Of a DNA stretch of 25,637 nt, positions 13,425 to 20,677 are shown one piece after another (positions within the stretch are counted from its first letter, which is position 1; each line of letters begins with the position of its first letter). The stretch is taken from assembly GCA_963620985.1 (NCBI GenBank), contig CAVFCI010000028.1, positions 1 to 25,637 on the forward strand. The letters are read 5' to 3'. This DNA comes from F23-B02 sp963620985. Its GTDB lineage: Bacteria; Bacillota; Clostridia; Oscillospirales; Oscillospiraceae. The position numbers were made by a program, and so were the translations under genes. The notes under the pieces were generated by a model. The model made no database searches, was not told the origin of the DNA, and saw nothing but the letters and a program-made list of their open reading frames with translations.

Positions 13425-15185
13425 TCAAATAACGAATTTTTTGCTGTATTCGGAGTAATACTCGTCGAAATAATGCGAGCGGACCTCCTTGAGGCTGCTT
13501 ATGTATTCGTGCGTATCGAAGCTGTCCGATTCAAGCTCTATGCTCGCAACGGCAATATTTGAGCAGTGGTCGGAGATACGCTCAAGATTGGTCAGCAGGT
13601 CGTTGAACACAAAGCCGTGGTTGAGGGTGCATATGCCCTTTTGCAGACGGTCGGTGTGGTGCAGCTTCAGCTCGTCGCAGAGGTTATCTATAAGCTCCTC
13701 GAGCGGCTCGACGCGGTAGGCAAGGTCGAGGTCGTTGTTTATAAAGGAGTCAACCGCAATATTCGTGACCTCGGTGACGGCGGCGAAAAGCACGCGCAGC
13801 TCACGCTCGCCGTCGGCGGAGAAGACGATCTCCTTCTCGTGCATCTCCTGTGCGCACTCGGCAACGTTGAGCGCATGGTCGGAGATCCTTTCAAAGTCGT
13901 TTATCGTGTGCAGGTACTTGCCAACAGACTCGTACTGCTCGGAGTTCAATTCGCGGCTGGTTATGTGGATGAGATAGGTTCCGAGCTTATCCTCGTATTT
14001 ATCGACGATATCCTCGAGCTCGTTTACATGGCGGAAGCCCTCGTCGGAGTAGTTCGTGATGAGCCGGAACGCATCAAAGAGGTTGTCACGCGCCCTCATT
14101 GCCATGGAGTTTGCCGTAAGACGGCTCTGCTCGACGGCGAGCGCGGGGTGGTCAAGGAAGCGCTCCTCGAGCCTGTCGAAGTCCTCGAGCACGGCTGCAT
14201 CCTGGGGCTTGTCCTTGATGATGACGCGGCATATCCTCTCAAGCAGAGAGATAAACGGAGCGAGCATCACGACGATGATAAAGCGGAAGACCGTGTTCAT
14301 AAGCGCAAGGCTCACCGCAGTCATGGTCACGGACATGAAGGGAAAATCGACTATCGCATTGAGCGTGTAGAAAATTATGCTGAACAGGATAACGCCGATG
14401 GTATCGACCATCAGGTACGAAAGCGCCGTGCGCTTGCCGTCTGCGCTCGCGCCGAGGGCGGACAGCAGGACGGGAACGGCAGCGCCTATGGCAATGCCCA
14501 TGGTGATAGGCAGCGCGATATCAAAGCGGATAGCGCCGGTCACGGCCAGCGCCTGAAGAATACCGACGGCAGCCGATGCGCTCTGGATGATGCTCGTGAA
14601 GGCTATGCCGATGGCGATGCCAAGAATGGGGTTTGAGAAGGTCGTGAGCGTGTTTATGAACGCCTCGCTCGAACGCAGGTCGTACACCGCGCTGCTCATT
14701 GCCTTCATGCCGTACATAAGGACGGCAAAGCCGAGCATGATCTCGCCCACATGCTTTTTCTCGGGCGCTGCGCAGAACATGCGCAGGGCGATGCCGATGA
14801 CGGCGATAACGGCAGTCAGAGTATCGGTTGATAAAAGCTCAAGCCAGCCGGAGGAGCCGCCTCCGATGTCTGACAGACAGATTATCCAGCCGGTGACGCT
14901 CGTGCCGATGATGGCGCCCATTACTACGCCGATGGCCTGACGCACCTTCATCATGCCGGAGTTTACAAAGCCTACGACCATTACGGAGGTCGCCGACGAC
15001 GACTGTATGACAGCCGTAACGCCGGTGCCGAGCAGGATGCCCTTGAGCGGCGTGCTCGAAAGGCGGAACAGGATAAGCTCGAGCTTGTTGCCCGCGACCT
15101 TTTTCAGACTGTCGCCCATAAGAGCCATGCCGAAAAGGAACAGCGCAACGCCGCCTAAAAGCTCAAGCACATTTGAAATCCCCAA
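13425..15185 (-). CDS. Na+/phosphate cotransporter (NptA/PNaS family) with C-terminal PhoU-like domain
   Basis: The 586-residue membrane protein has two inverted Na_Pi_cotrans repeats, with the diagnostic QSSSATS at 61-67 and QSASA at 201-205, spread over about eight or more helices to residue 310. The rest is soluble and helical with two PhoU-like repeats: HTINDFERISDHALNVAE and LTNLERISDHCSNIA. The family couples Na+ to phosphate uptake, or export, at the cell membrane; the PhoU part is thought to regulate it. I chose TTG 15183-15185: GGGAG (complement of 15196-15200) lies 10 bases upstream, and the next candidate, GTG at residue 6, is too far. A nearby ATG is out of frame. The upstream 40 bases are AT-rich, but no promoter stands out. 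A single gene with its own terminator. Confidence 0.93.
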   Translation of the reverse strand: MGISNVLELLGGVALFLFGMALMGDSLKKVAGNKLELILFRLSSTPLKGILLGTGVTAVIQSSSATSVMVVGFVNSGMMKVRQAIGVVMGAIIGTSVTGWIICLSDIGGGSSGWLELLSTDTLTAVIAVIGIALRMFCAAPEKKHVGEIMLGFAVLMYGMKAMSSAVYDLRSSEAFINTLTTFSNPILGIAIGIAFTSIIQSASAAVGILQALAVTGAIRFDIALPITMGIAIGAAVPVLLSALGASADGKRTALSYLMVDTIGVILFSIIFYTLNAIVDFPFMSVTMTAVSLALMNTVFRFIIVVMLAPFISLLERICRVIIKDKPQDAAVLEDFDRLEERFLDHPALAVEQSRLTANSMAMRARDNLFDAFRLITNYSDEGFRHVNELEDIVDKYEDKLGTYLIHITSRELNSEQYESVGKYLHTINDFERISDHALNVAECAQEMHEKEIVFSADGERELRVLFAAVTEVTNIAVDSFINNDLDLAYRVEPLEELIDNLCDELKLHHTDRLQKGICTLNHGFVFNDLLTNLERISDHCSNIAVASIELESDSFDTHEYISSLKEVRSHYFDEYYSEYSKKFVI

Positions 15186-15332
15186 ATTAACATATCTCCC
15201 ATTGTCGATATTTATATAGTGTAATTATATATTAAAGACGAGGTAAAATCCAGTTAAAATTACGATTTGCGTTTTTTGTCCAAATAGCGCAAACAGCCCG
15301 TGTATAAAATTTGTACTATATGCTGTTTGTGC

Positions 15333-15360
15333 TTGAAAATCCGGCGGTATGTGTTATTAT
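15333..15360 (+). promoter_or_regulatory. Promoter of the DUF1232 gene
   Basis: TTGAAA (15333-15338), 16 bases, then TATTAT (15355-15360) with TGt before it (extended -10). The ribosome site AGGAGG follows. Confidence 0.65.
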
Positions 15361-15383
15361 TGTAACATCAGGAGGGGACAAAT

Positions 15384-15773
15384 ATGGCAGTTTCATTAAA
15401 AACCGGCGCGAGAGCCGTTGCAAAATACACGGGCGTGCTGCTTGACTTTCTCGATAAAACGGGAACAAAGCTCCGTCCGCTCTCACGCATACCCATTATA
15501 GGCGATACCATCGGCGATGTGCAGGATCTTGTGTCCATGCTGCACGACTATTATCACGGCAGATACAAAAAGGTGCCCGCAGTAGTCATGCTCGGAACGA
15601 CGGTGATCGTAGCGTATCTCGTAAGCCCGCTGGATCTTGTTCCGGATAATATACCGCTTCTGGGCTTTATAGACGATGCGCTCATCATCAATATTGTCAT
15701 CCAGCTGTGCATCGACAAGGAGCTTGACCGCTACCGCGTCTGGCGCGCAGAGCAGGAATCGCAGGAAGCATAA
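15384..15773 (+). CDS. DUF1232 (YkvA-type) small membrane protein
   Basis: The 129-residue protein has the DUF1232 core at residues 78-102, AYLVSPLDLVPDNIPLLGFI followed by DDALII, inside one or two hydrophobic helices from about residue 65. The preceding part is amphipathic and basic. DUF1232 proteins are widespread, membrane-associated and of unknown function. AGGAGGGG precedes the ATG by 7 bases. It is a single gene with its own promoter and a strong bidirectional terminator, so its neighbours say nothing about its role. Confidence 0.9.
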   Translation: MAVSLKTGARAVAKYTGVLLDFLDKTGTKLRPLSRIPIIGDTIGDVQDLVSMLHDYYHGRYKKVPAVVMLGTTVIVAYLVSPLDLVPDNIPLLGFIDDALIINIVIQLCIDKELDRYRVWRAEQESQEA

Positions 15774-15774
15774 G

Positions 15775-15807
15775 AAAAAACGGAGGTGTTGAACCTCCGT
15801 TTTTTTA
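15775..15807. terminator. Bidirectional terminator between the DUF1232 and cupin genes
   Basis: The stem CGGAGGT / ACCTCCG (15781-15787 / 15793-15799) has an A run on the left and seven or more T on the right. It serves both convergent units. Confidence 0.9.
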
Positions 15808-15817
15808 CTTGGTTTAC

Positions 15818-16168
15818 TTAATTGCAGATAACAAGTGCCAGGATCACCAGCGGCTCTGTGCCGCGGTTTGCCACATAGTGCCCCTCGCCGTCGGGACAGA
15901 AGGCCGTGTCGCCCTCATGCAGCGTTACGATATTGCCGTTGTCGCTGTATTCACCCTCGCCGGAGAGCACGCAGTAGTATTCTCCGTCGCCCTTATGTAT
16001 GTGCCAGCCGACCTCGCAGCCCTGTTCGAGCGTCATGATCGAGAAAACGCGCCCCTTATTGTAAAGCTGCTCGGGAGCTTCGATTATGCGCTTGAAGTGT
16101 ACGCTTCCGCTGCCGCCGCGTACATTTTCGATCGTTTCACGCTTGTGGTCTTCATTTCGGATGATCAT
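15818..16168 (-). CDS. Small cupin-domain protein
   Basis: This 116-residue single-domain cupin has both consensus motifs. Motif 1 is GWHIHKGDGEYYCVLSGEG, with His56, His58 and Glu63 as probable metal ligands. Motif 2 is GDTAFCPDGEGHYVAN, with His97. A conserved-fold beta barrel with a bound metal is therefore likely, but cupins of this size have many roles (isomerase, sensor, dioxygenase), and the substrate is unknown. It is the last gene of a three-gene minus-strand unit: its ATG overlaps the stop of the metallopeptidase (TGATG), and AAGGAG lies 8-9 bases upstream. Confidence 0.9.
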   Translation of the reverse strand: MIIRNEDHKRETIENVRGGSGSVHFKRIIEAPEQLYNKGRVFSIMTLEQGCEVGWHIHKGDGEYYCVLSGEGEYSDNGNIVTLHEGDTAFCPDGEGHYVANRGTEPLVILALVICN

Positions 16169-16869
16169 CAGTCATTTCTCCTTCCGCCGACAATAATTAA
16201 AAATCTTAAAAGCTGAGCAAGCGATACGGCCAGCGCCGCGACATAGGTCATAGCCGCCGCCGAAAGCACCTGCTTTGCCTGTCTGAATTCTTCGCCCTGC
16301 AGGAGATTGGTCTCCTCGATGGTCTTCAGCGCCCTTGACGAGGCGTTGAACTCCGTCGGCAGGGTGACGAGTTGGAATACCGTCACAAGGCCGAACAGCG
16401 CACAGCCGAGATAAGCGAGCATCACGAACACCTCGCCGAGCGACGAGAGCAGAAGCCCGATGATTATCAGCGGCACCGAGAGCTTTGCGCCGATGTTCGT
16501 TATCGGAACTATCGCCGTGCGTATCTTAACGGGCGCGTAGTTCGTCGCGTGCTGTATCGCGTGACCGACCTCGTGGCAGGCAACGCCTATGGCAGCGGTC
16601 GAGGTACTGCCGTACACATCGTCCGACAGGCGCACGACGTTTGCCGAGGGGTCATAGTGATCGGTCAGCGAGCCCGATATGTGCTCTATCGGCACATTGG
16701 TCAGTCCGTTGCGGTCGAGCACCCAGCGGGCAGCCTGCGCTCCTGTAAGCCCGCGTGAGTTGCGTGTGTTTTTATAGCGGCTAAAGGTCGAGTTTACTCT
16801 TGCGCTTGCCCACATAGCAAACAGCATCGCGGGCAGCACAAGAACTATATATGTCCAATCAATATACAT
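16168..16869 (-). CDS. YugP-type neutral zinc metallopeptidase, membrane-bound
   Basis: The 233-residue protein starts with a hydrophobic helix (IVLVLPAMLFAMWAS). It has the zinc site HEVGH at residues 99-103 in ACHEVGHAIQHA, and two to three further membrane helices after residue 115. YugP-family peptidases (zinc_peptidase_2) have this size and layout; the active site probably faces the cytoplasm or the membrane, and the substrates are unknown. It lies 3 bases after the LUD gene and overlaps the cupin gene by one base, so the three are one operon. Its own ribosome site (GGGATG) is weak, which fits translational coupling to the gene before it. Confidence 0.92.
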   Translation of the reverse strand: MYIDWTYIVLVLPAMLFAMWASARVNSTFSRYKNTRNSRGLTGAQAARWVLDRNGLTNVPIEHISGSLTDHYDPSANVVRLSDDVYGSTSTAAIGVACHEVGHAIQHATNYAPVKIRTAIVPITNIGAKLSVPLIIIGLLLSSLGEVFVMLAYLGCALFGLVTVFQLVTLPTEFNASSRALKTIEETNLLQGEEFRQAKQVLSAAAMTYVAALAVSLAQLLRFLIIVGGRRND

Positions 16870-16872
16870 AAT

Positions 16873-17469
16873 TTACATCCCAAGCTCTTCGTCGATAAGT
16901 ATTACCTCGACTTTTTTCATGTCCATCATCGGGCCCCACAGGACGAGCATCGCGTTGCACACACGCTCGGGCGAGCGGCAGTCGTGGCACCTGTCGTCGA
17001 GCTTGCAGGGCGTTTTTGCCGGAAAGCGCTTGCAGTTTTGAACTGCCGCCGTGTTGCGCGCACGGTACACCGCCGACTCAAAGTCGGGGCAGAGCTTATT
17101 TGTTCCGGCGATGATATAAACGGTCTTTTCGCCGAAGACCTGACCGGCAAGTCGGTTGCCGCGCCCATCGATGTTTATGATCTCGCCCGTCTCGGCGATG
17201 GCATTTGCGCTCGTGATGAATACCTCGGCTGCGTTTTCCTTATAAAGCGTGTCAAAGCCGGGCTCGCGCCAGTGCCAGAACACCTCGTTGCCGCCGGAGA
17301 CGAGCTTGTCATACAGGCCGAGCTGATCGACCGTTTTTGAGCCGCCGATGCCGACGCTCGTGTCCTTTATCTCGCCCAGCAGGTAGCTGCACGCCTCCTC
17401 GCCGCTTGCAAAATGCTGCACCGAAAAATGACGTGCCGTGAGGTTTTTTATCGTTTTTTCAATGTCCAT
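16873..17469 (-). CDS. LUD-domain (LutC/DUF162-like) protein with C-terminal cysteine cluster
   Basis: The 198-residue protein has the LUD core: VGIGGSKTVDQLGL at 39-52, FITSANAIAETGEIINIDG at 84-102, and YIIAGTNKLCPD. The C-terminal 50 residues hold Cys146, 155, 161, 164 and 171, in a pattern (PCKLDDRCHDC) that looks metal-binding. LutC-type proteins take part in lactate oxidation with LutA and LutB, but no lutA or lutB is present. Stand-alone proteins of this type are common in Clostridia and their role is not settled. The ribosome site GGAGG lies 7 bases before the ATG. It is the first gene of the LUD-metallopeptidase-cupin operon. Confidence 0.88.
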   Translation of the reverse strand: MDIEKTIKNLTARHFSVQHFASGEEACSYLLGEIKDTSVGIGGSKTVDQLGLYDKLVSGGNEVFWHWREPGFDTLYKENAAEVFITSANAIAETGEIINIDGRGNRLAGQVFGEKTVYIIAGTNKLCPDFESAVYRARNTAAVQNCKRFPAKTPCKLDDRCHDCRSPERVCNAMLVLWGPMMDMKKVEVILIDEELGM

Positions 17470-17503
17470 TAATATACCTCCGTCAAATTATCTTCTGACG
17501 GAT

Positions 17504-17532
17504 ATTATATAATAAGCGCAATAATTAATCAA
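17504..17532 (-). promoter_or_regulatory. Promoter of the LUD-metallopeptidase-cupin operon, with an adjoining inverted repeat
   Basis: On the minus strand this reads TTGATT (complement of 17527-17532), 17 bases, then TATAAT (complement of 17504-17509). The -35 overlaps the end of the upstream gene. TCCGTCA / TGACGGA (17479-17485 / 17496-17502) spans the expected start point and could be an operator. Confidence 0.6.
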
Positions 17533-18559
17533 GCCGCTTTTCAAGCTCGGACACAAGCACACGGGCGGAACCGACAAGCGCCCTTGCCGTTTCGGTATCC
17601 TGCGCGTTTGCCGCTATTCGCACAGCCCTGCTGCCCGACAGGGGACAGATGTGCAGCTCATAGTCCTCGCCGCGCAGACAGAAGCCGTCGGAGCAGTCGG
17701 CACCGAGCTCGATAAAGGCCGAGCTCACGCTGTCCATGAGCCGCGCACGGTCTGCGCAGCGGCAGTCGACGCTGTGCATGCACTCACATTCAGGGTCGGA
17801 GCATTTGTCCTCCGGCTCAAGCTCAAAGCCGCCAGAGAGCTCAAGCCGCAGCTTGCCGGAGAGCGCGTCGGCGCAGCACTCGTAGTAGCTTTTCGGCGTT
17901 CCGATATCGCGCCAGTAGCCGCCGCAGGGGAGACCCAGAAGCCTTTCACCTCTGTCAAGAAGCGTGGGGAACAGATCTCTTGCAAAATCAAACTCGCGTT
18001 TTTCGGGAACGAGCTCCATCGCACGCGGCGAGATCACATAAATGCCGGTGTTTACGAGATTCGTCACGACGTGCCTCCAGTCGGGTTTTTCGACAAACGA
18101 GCGTATAAAGCCGTCGCGTCCGCACAGGGCAAGACCGTAGCGCAGCGGCTCGGACTCGGGGCACAGTGCGACGGTGACGGCAGGCCGACGCTTTTCGTGC
18201 TCGGATATGAGCGCGGATAAGTCAATGTCGCAGGCCGCGTCGCCGGATATGACGAGAAAATCGTCGCTTCCGCAGAAATCACCGCAGTTTTTAACGCCGC
18301 CCGCCGTGCCGAGCGCCTGCGTTTCAATGCGGTAGCTCAGCCTCACGCCGAGCTCTTCGCCGCTGCCAAAGTAATTTTTTATATCGTCCGGACGGTATTT
18401 GAGCGCCGCGCAGATATCCGTGATGCCGTGCCTTTTAAGCAGCAGTATTATGTGCTCCATGACCGGCCTGCCGCAAAGCGGAACAAGCGGTTTGGGTGTG
18501 CTGCCCGTCACGGGCTTTAAGCGTTTTCCCTCGCCGCCCGCCATGATTATAGCCTTCAT
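17525..18559 (-). CDS. Sugar-phosphate nucleotidyltransferase with remnant phosphomannomutase C-terminal domain
   Basis: The 344-residue protein has a complete NTP_transferase domain over residues 1-235: MAGGEGKRLKPVT with STPKPLVP at the N-terminus, VISGDAACDIDLS for the metal site, FVEKPDW, and YWRDIGTP near the end. Relatives make GDP-mannose or dTDP/UDP/CDP-sugars. The substrate is not certain, but the closest pattern is the mannose-1-phosphate guanylyltransferase type. A cysteine-rich stretch follows (Cys253, 258, 260, 266, 268). The last 75 residues resemble domain IV of phosphomannomutase (ICPLSGSRAVRIAANAQDTE compared with PSGTEP...). The usual middle mutase domains are absent. I chose the second ATG (18557-18559), 8 bases after GGGAGG; the first is only 2 bases from it. 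Confidence 0.82.
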   Translation of the reverse strand: MKAIIMAGGEGKRLKPVTGSTPKPLVPLCGRPVMEHIILLLKRHGITDICAALKYRPDDIKNYFGSGEELGVRLSYRIETQALGTAGGVKNCGDFCGSDDFLVISGDAACDIDLSALISEHEKRRPAVTVALCPESEPLRYGLALCGRDGFIRSFVEKPDWRHVVTNLVNTGIYVISPRAMELVPEKREFDFARDLFPTLLDRGERLLGLPCGGYWRDIGTPKSYYECCADALSGKLRLELSGGFELEPEDKCSDPECECMHSVDCRCADRARLMDSVSSAFIELGADCSDGFCLRGEDYELHICPLSGSRAVRIAANAQDTETARALVGSARVLVSELEKRLD

Positions 18560-18640
18560 AAACATCGCCCTCCCACAGCCTATTTTCCCCGCCGCTGGCG
18601 CAGATATTCAGGCAGACGGCCTTTTGCCGCATAATCGTGC

Positions 18641-18669
18641 TTGCACTTTGCCTGCGCGGATGTTACAAT
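18641..18669 (+). promoter_or_regulatory. Promoter of ychF
   Basis: TTGCAC (18641-18646), 17 bases, then TACAAT (18664-18669) with TGt before it (extended -10). Confidence 0.75.
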
Positions 18670-18702
18670 ATCTTGTTGAAAATAAAAAGGAGGCTTTCCT
18701 TT

Positions 18703-19794
18703 ATGAAATTAGGTATCGTCGGGCTGCCGAATGTCGGTAAGTCCACACTGTTCAATGCAATTACAAACGCGGGAGCGGAGAGCGCGAACTATCCGTTCTG
18801 CACGATAGAGCCGAACGTCGGCATGGTCACTGTGCCGGATGAGCGCCTTGACTTTCTCGCGTCGATATACGAGCCGAAGAAGTACACTCCGGCGGTCATC
18901 GAGTTTGTCGATATCGCGGGACTGGTCAAGGGCGCGTCCAAGGGCGAGGGACTGGGCAACAAGTTCCTCTCGAATATCCGCAACACCGATGCCATAGTCC
19001 ACGTCGTCAGATGCTTTGACGATGAAAACGTCATCCACGTCGAGGGCGGCACCGACCCTGCGCGAGATGTTGACATCATTGACCTCGAGCTCATCATGGC
19101 CGACATGGAGATGGTCGAGCGCAGGATAGAAAAGGCCAACAAGAACGCCAAGGGCGATAAGAAATATCTGCACGAGGCCGAGGTGTTCAAGGGACTGCTG
19201 GAGCACCTGAACGAGGGCAAGAGCGTGCGCAGCTACGAGTGCGAGCCGGACGATATGGAGCTTATCGCAACGAGCGACCTGCTTACCATCAAGCCCGTTA
19301 TCTACGCCGCGAACATGGATGAGGACGGCGTTGCCGATTACGAAAGCAACGCATATTACAAGCAGCTTTGCGATATCGCCGCAAGGGAGGGCGCGGAGGT
19401 TCTGCCCATCTGCGCAAAGCTTGAGGCCGAGATAGCGGCGCTCGAGCCGGATGAGCGCGAGATGTTCCTTGAGGAGCTCGGCATGAGCCAGTCGGGTCTT
19501 GACCGCATGATAAAGACCTCGTACTCGCTGCTGGGGCTGATATCCTTCCTCACCTGCGGCAGCGACGAGTGCAGGGCATGGACGATCCGCCGCGGAACTA
19601 AAGCGCCTCAGGCCGCCGGCAAGATACATACCGACTTCGAGCGAGGCTTTATACGCGCCGAGATAGTCGCCTTTGACGATCTCAAGGCCTGCGGCAGCAT
19701 GGCGGCGGCAAAGGAAAAGGGACTGGTGCGCTCCGAGGGTAAGGACTACGTTATGCATGACGGCGACGTTACGCTGTTCAGATTCAATGTCTGA
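18703..19794 (+). CDS. ychF: YchF/OLA1-family redox-regulated ATPase (TRAFAC P-loop)
   Basis: The 363-residue Obg-related protein has G1 GLPNVGKST at residues 7-15, the switch segment ANYPFCTIEPNVG, G3 DIAGLVKGASKGEGLGNKFL, and the altered G4 NMDE at 204-207. That last motif is why this family prefers ATP to GTP. The C-terminal TGS domain ends in GDVTLFRFNV. The length is standard. YchF binds ribosomes and is linked to stress response and translation start. ATG 18703 is chosen because AAAGGAGG lies 9 bases upstream and GIVGLPNVGKST always begins here; the longer in-frame start at 18637 overlaps the promoter. Its stop overlaps the next start (TGATG). Confidence 0.96.
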   Translation: MKLGIVGLPNVGKSTLFNAITNAGAESANYPFCTIEPNVGMVTVPDERLDFLASIYEPKKYTPAVIEFVDIAGLVKGASKGEGLGNKFLSNIRNTDAIVHVVRCFDDENVIHVEGGTDPARDVDIIDLELIMADMEMVERRIEKANKNAKGDKKYLHEAEVFKGLLEHLNEGKSVRSYECEPDDMELIATSDLLTIKPVIYAANMDEDGVADYESNAYYKQLCDIAAREGAEVLPICAKLEAEIAALEPDEREMFLEELGMSQSGLDRMIKTSYSLLGLISFLTCGSDECRAWTIRRGTKAPQAAGKIHTDFERGFIRAEIVAFDDLKACGSMAAAKEKGLVRSEGKDYVMHDGDVTLFRFNV

Positions 19795-20429
19795 TGGATG
19801 AGATAATGTTCGTGCTTGAGCTCATCGGCGCGGCGGCCTTCGCCGTGTCGGGAGCAATGGCCGCCATCAAGAAAAAGGCCGATGTGTTCGGCGTACTGTT
19901 TCTCGCGGTGACGACGGCGCTCGGCGGCGGCGTTATGCGCGATGTGCTAATAGGCAGGATACCGCCGGTGATGTTTGTGAGCTACTGGTATCTGCTCATC
20001 TCGGTCGTCGCGGCGCTGGCCGTGTTCATAGATGCCTATCTCAGGAGCGAGAAGTATAAGCTGCATCTGGACAAGCTCGACGCAGTCAACAACATCTTTG
20101 ACGCTGTCGGCCTTGCGGTGTTCACCGTGTCCGGAATGAACGCGGCCATGCCCGTGAGCGATAACGTCATTCTGGTTCTGTTCGTCGGCATGTGCACGGG
20201 CGTGGGCGGCGGTATGCTGCGCGACGTTATGACCAACACCATGCCGAAGGTTCTCAGAAAGCGCGTGTACGCTGTCGCATCGCTGCTCGGCGGCGGGCTG
20301 TACTATGTGATGTATATGCTCGGCGCGGATCAGCTTTTGTCCGTCGTCTGCGGCATGCTGCTTATTTTCGCGCTGCGCGTTTTTGCGACGATATATAAGT
20401 GGAACCTTCCGTCGGTGGATATACAGTAA
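19794..20429 (+). CDS. Trimeric intracellular cation (TRIC/UPF0126) channel-family membrane protein
   Basis: The 211-residue protein consists of about seven membrane helices built as two copies of one repeat. The first has AVSGAMAAIKKKADVFGVLF with TTALGGGVMRDVLIGRIPP, the second has AVFTVSGMNAA with GVGGGMLRDVMTN. Both GGG-x-x-RD motifs and their positions are diagnostic. Prokaryotic TRIC proteins are monovalent-cation channels; the physiological role in bacteria is unclear. It starts on the last base of the ychF stop and has no separate ribosome site, so it depends on coupling. No strong terminator follows; only a weak hairpin (20457-20463 / 20489-20495) overlaps the next promoter. Confidence 0.92.
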   Translation: MDEIMFVLELIGAAAFAVSGAMAAIKKKADVFGVLFLAVTTALGGGVMRDVLIGRIPPVMFVSYWYLLISVVAALAVFIDAYLRSEKYKLHLDKLDAVNNIFDAVGLAVFTVSGMNAAMPVSDNVILVLFVGMCTGVGGGMLRDVMTNTMPKVLRKRVYAVASLLGGGLYYVMYMLGADQLLSVVCGMLLIFALRVFATIYKWNLPSVDIQ

Positions 20430-20440
20430 AGCAAAAAATG

Positions 20441-20471
20441 AGACTGTCAAAAAGTTTGCGCTGCTGCGTGA
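20441..20471 (-). repeat. 31-base dispersed repeat, copy 2
   Basis: This is the inverse of 4938-4968 with 26 of 31 matches. It sits 11 bases after the TRIC stop and 9 bases before the -35 of the ATPase promoter. Confidence 0.6.
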
Positions 20472-20480
20472 AAAAAACAG

Positions 20481-20509
20481 TTGACGCGCAGCGCAGCTTA
20501 TGGTATTGT
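20481..20509 (+). promoter_or_regulatory. Promoter of the riboswitch-ATPase transcript
   Basis: TTGACG (20481-20486), 17 bases, then TATTGT (20504-20509) with TGg before it (extended -10). The expected start near 20516 is two bases before the aptamer. Confidence 0.65.
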
Positions 20510-20517
20510 AATATAGA

Positions 20518-20619
20518 TAAAAGGGAGTAGCGTGCGCCATGCGGCGTTCGGTATGCCGCCATCTCAACCGTCAGGTTCGGTGTGCCGAGTACATATGTAT
20601 TGTATTTGCAAGACTTTTA
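20518..20619 (+). promoter_or_regulatory. yybP-ykoY (Mn2+-sensing) riboswitch aptamer
   Basis: The aptamer opens with AAAAGGGAGTAGCG and closes with GCAAGACTTTT, the two most conserved blocks of the yybP-ykoY class. P1 pairs AAAAG (20519-20523) with CTTTT (20614-20618). The hairpins GCGGC-GTTCGGTAT-GCCGC and TTCGGTGTGCCGAG form the arms between. In this class Mn2+ (with Mg2+) docks the two arms and raises expression. Here the 3' side of P1 also forms the 5' side of the terminator at 20608-20649, so ligand binding should disrupt the terminator: an ON switch. Confidence 0.92.
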
Positions 20620-20662
20620 CGGCAAGCAATCAAGCCGTAGGAGTCTTGCTTTTGCTATTTTT
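20608..20662 (+). terminator. Riboswitch-controlled terminator before the cation ATPase
   Basis: GCAAGACT (20608-20615) pairs with AGTCTTGC (20642-20649); inside it TACGGC pairs with GCCGTA (20618-20623 / 20634-20639). TTTTGCTATTTTT follows. Its first arm is shared with the aptamer closing stem, so the two structures exclude each other. Confidence 0.88.
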
Positions 20663-20677
20663 AAAGGAGGAGCATAA

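Noticed and set aside
17477..17502. RNA hairpin hiding the LUD ribosome site
   Set aside because: The predicted transcript starts at about 17497, inside the 5' arm, so the full stem would not be transcribed.
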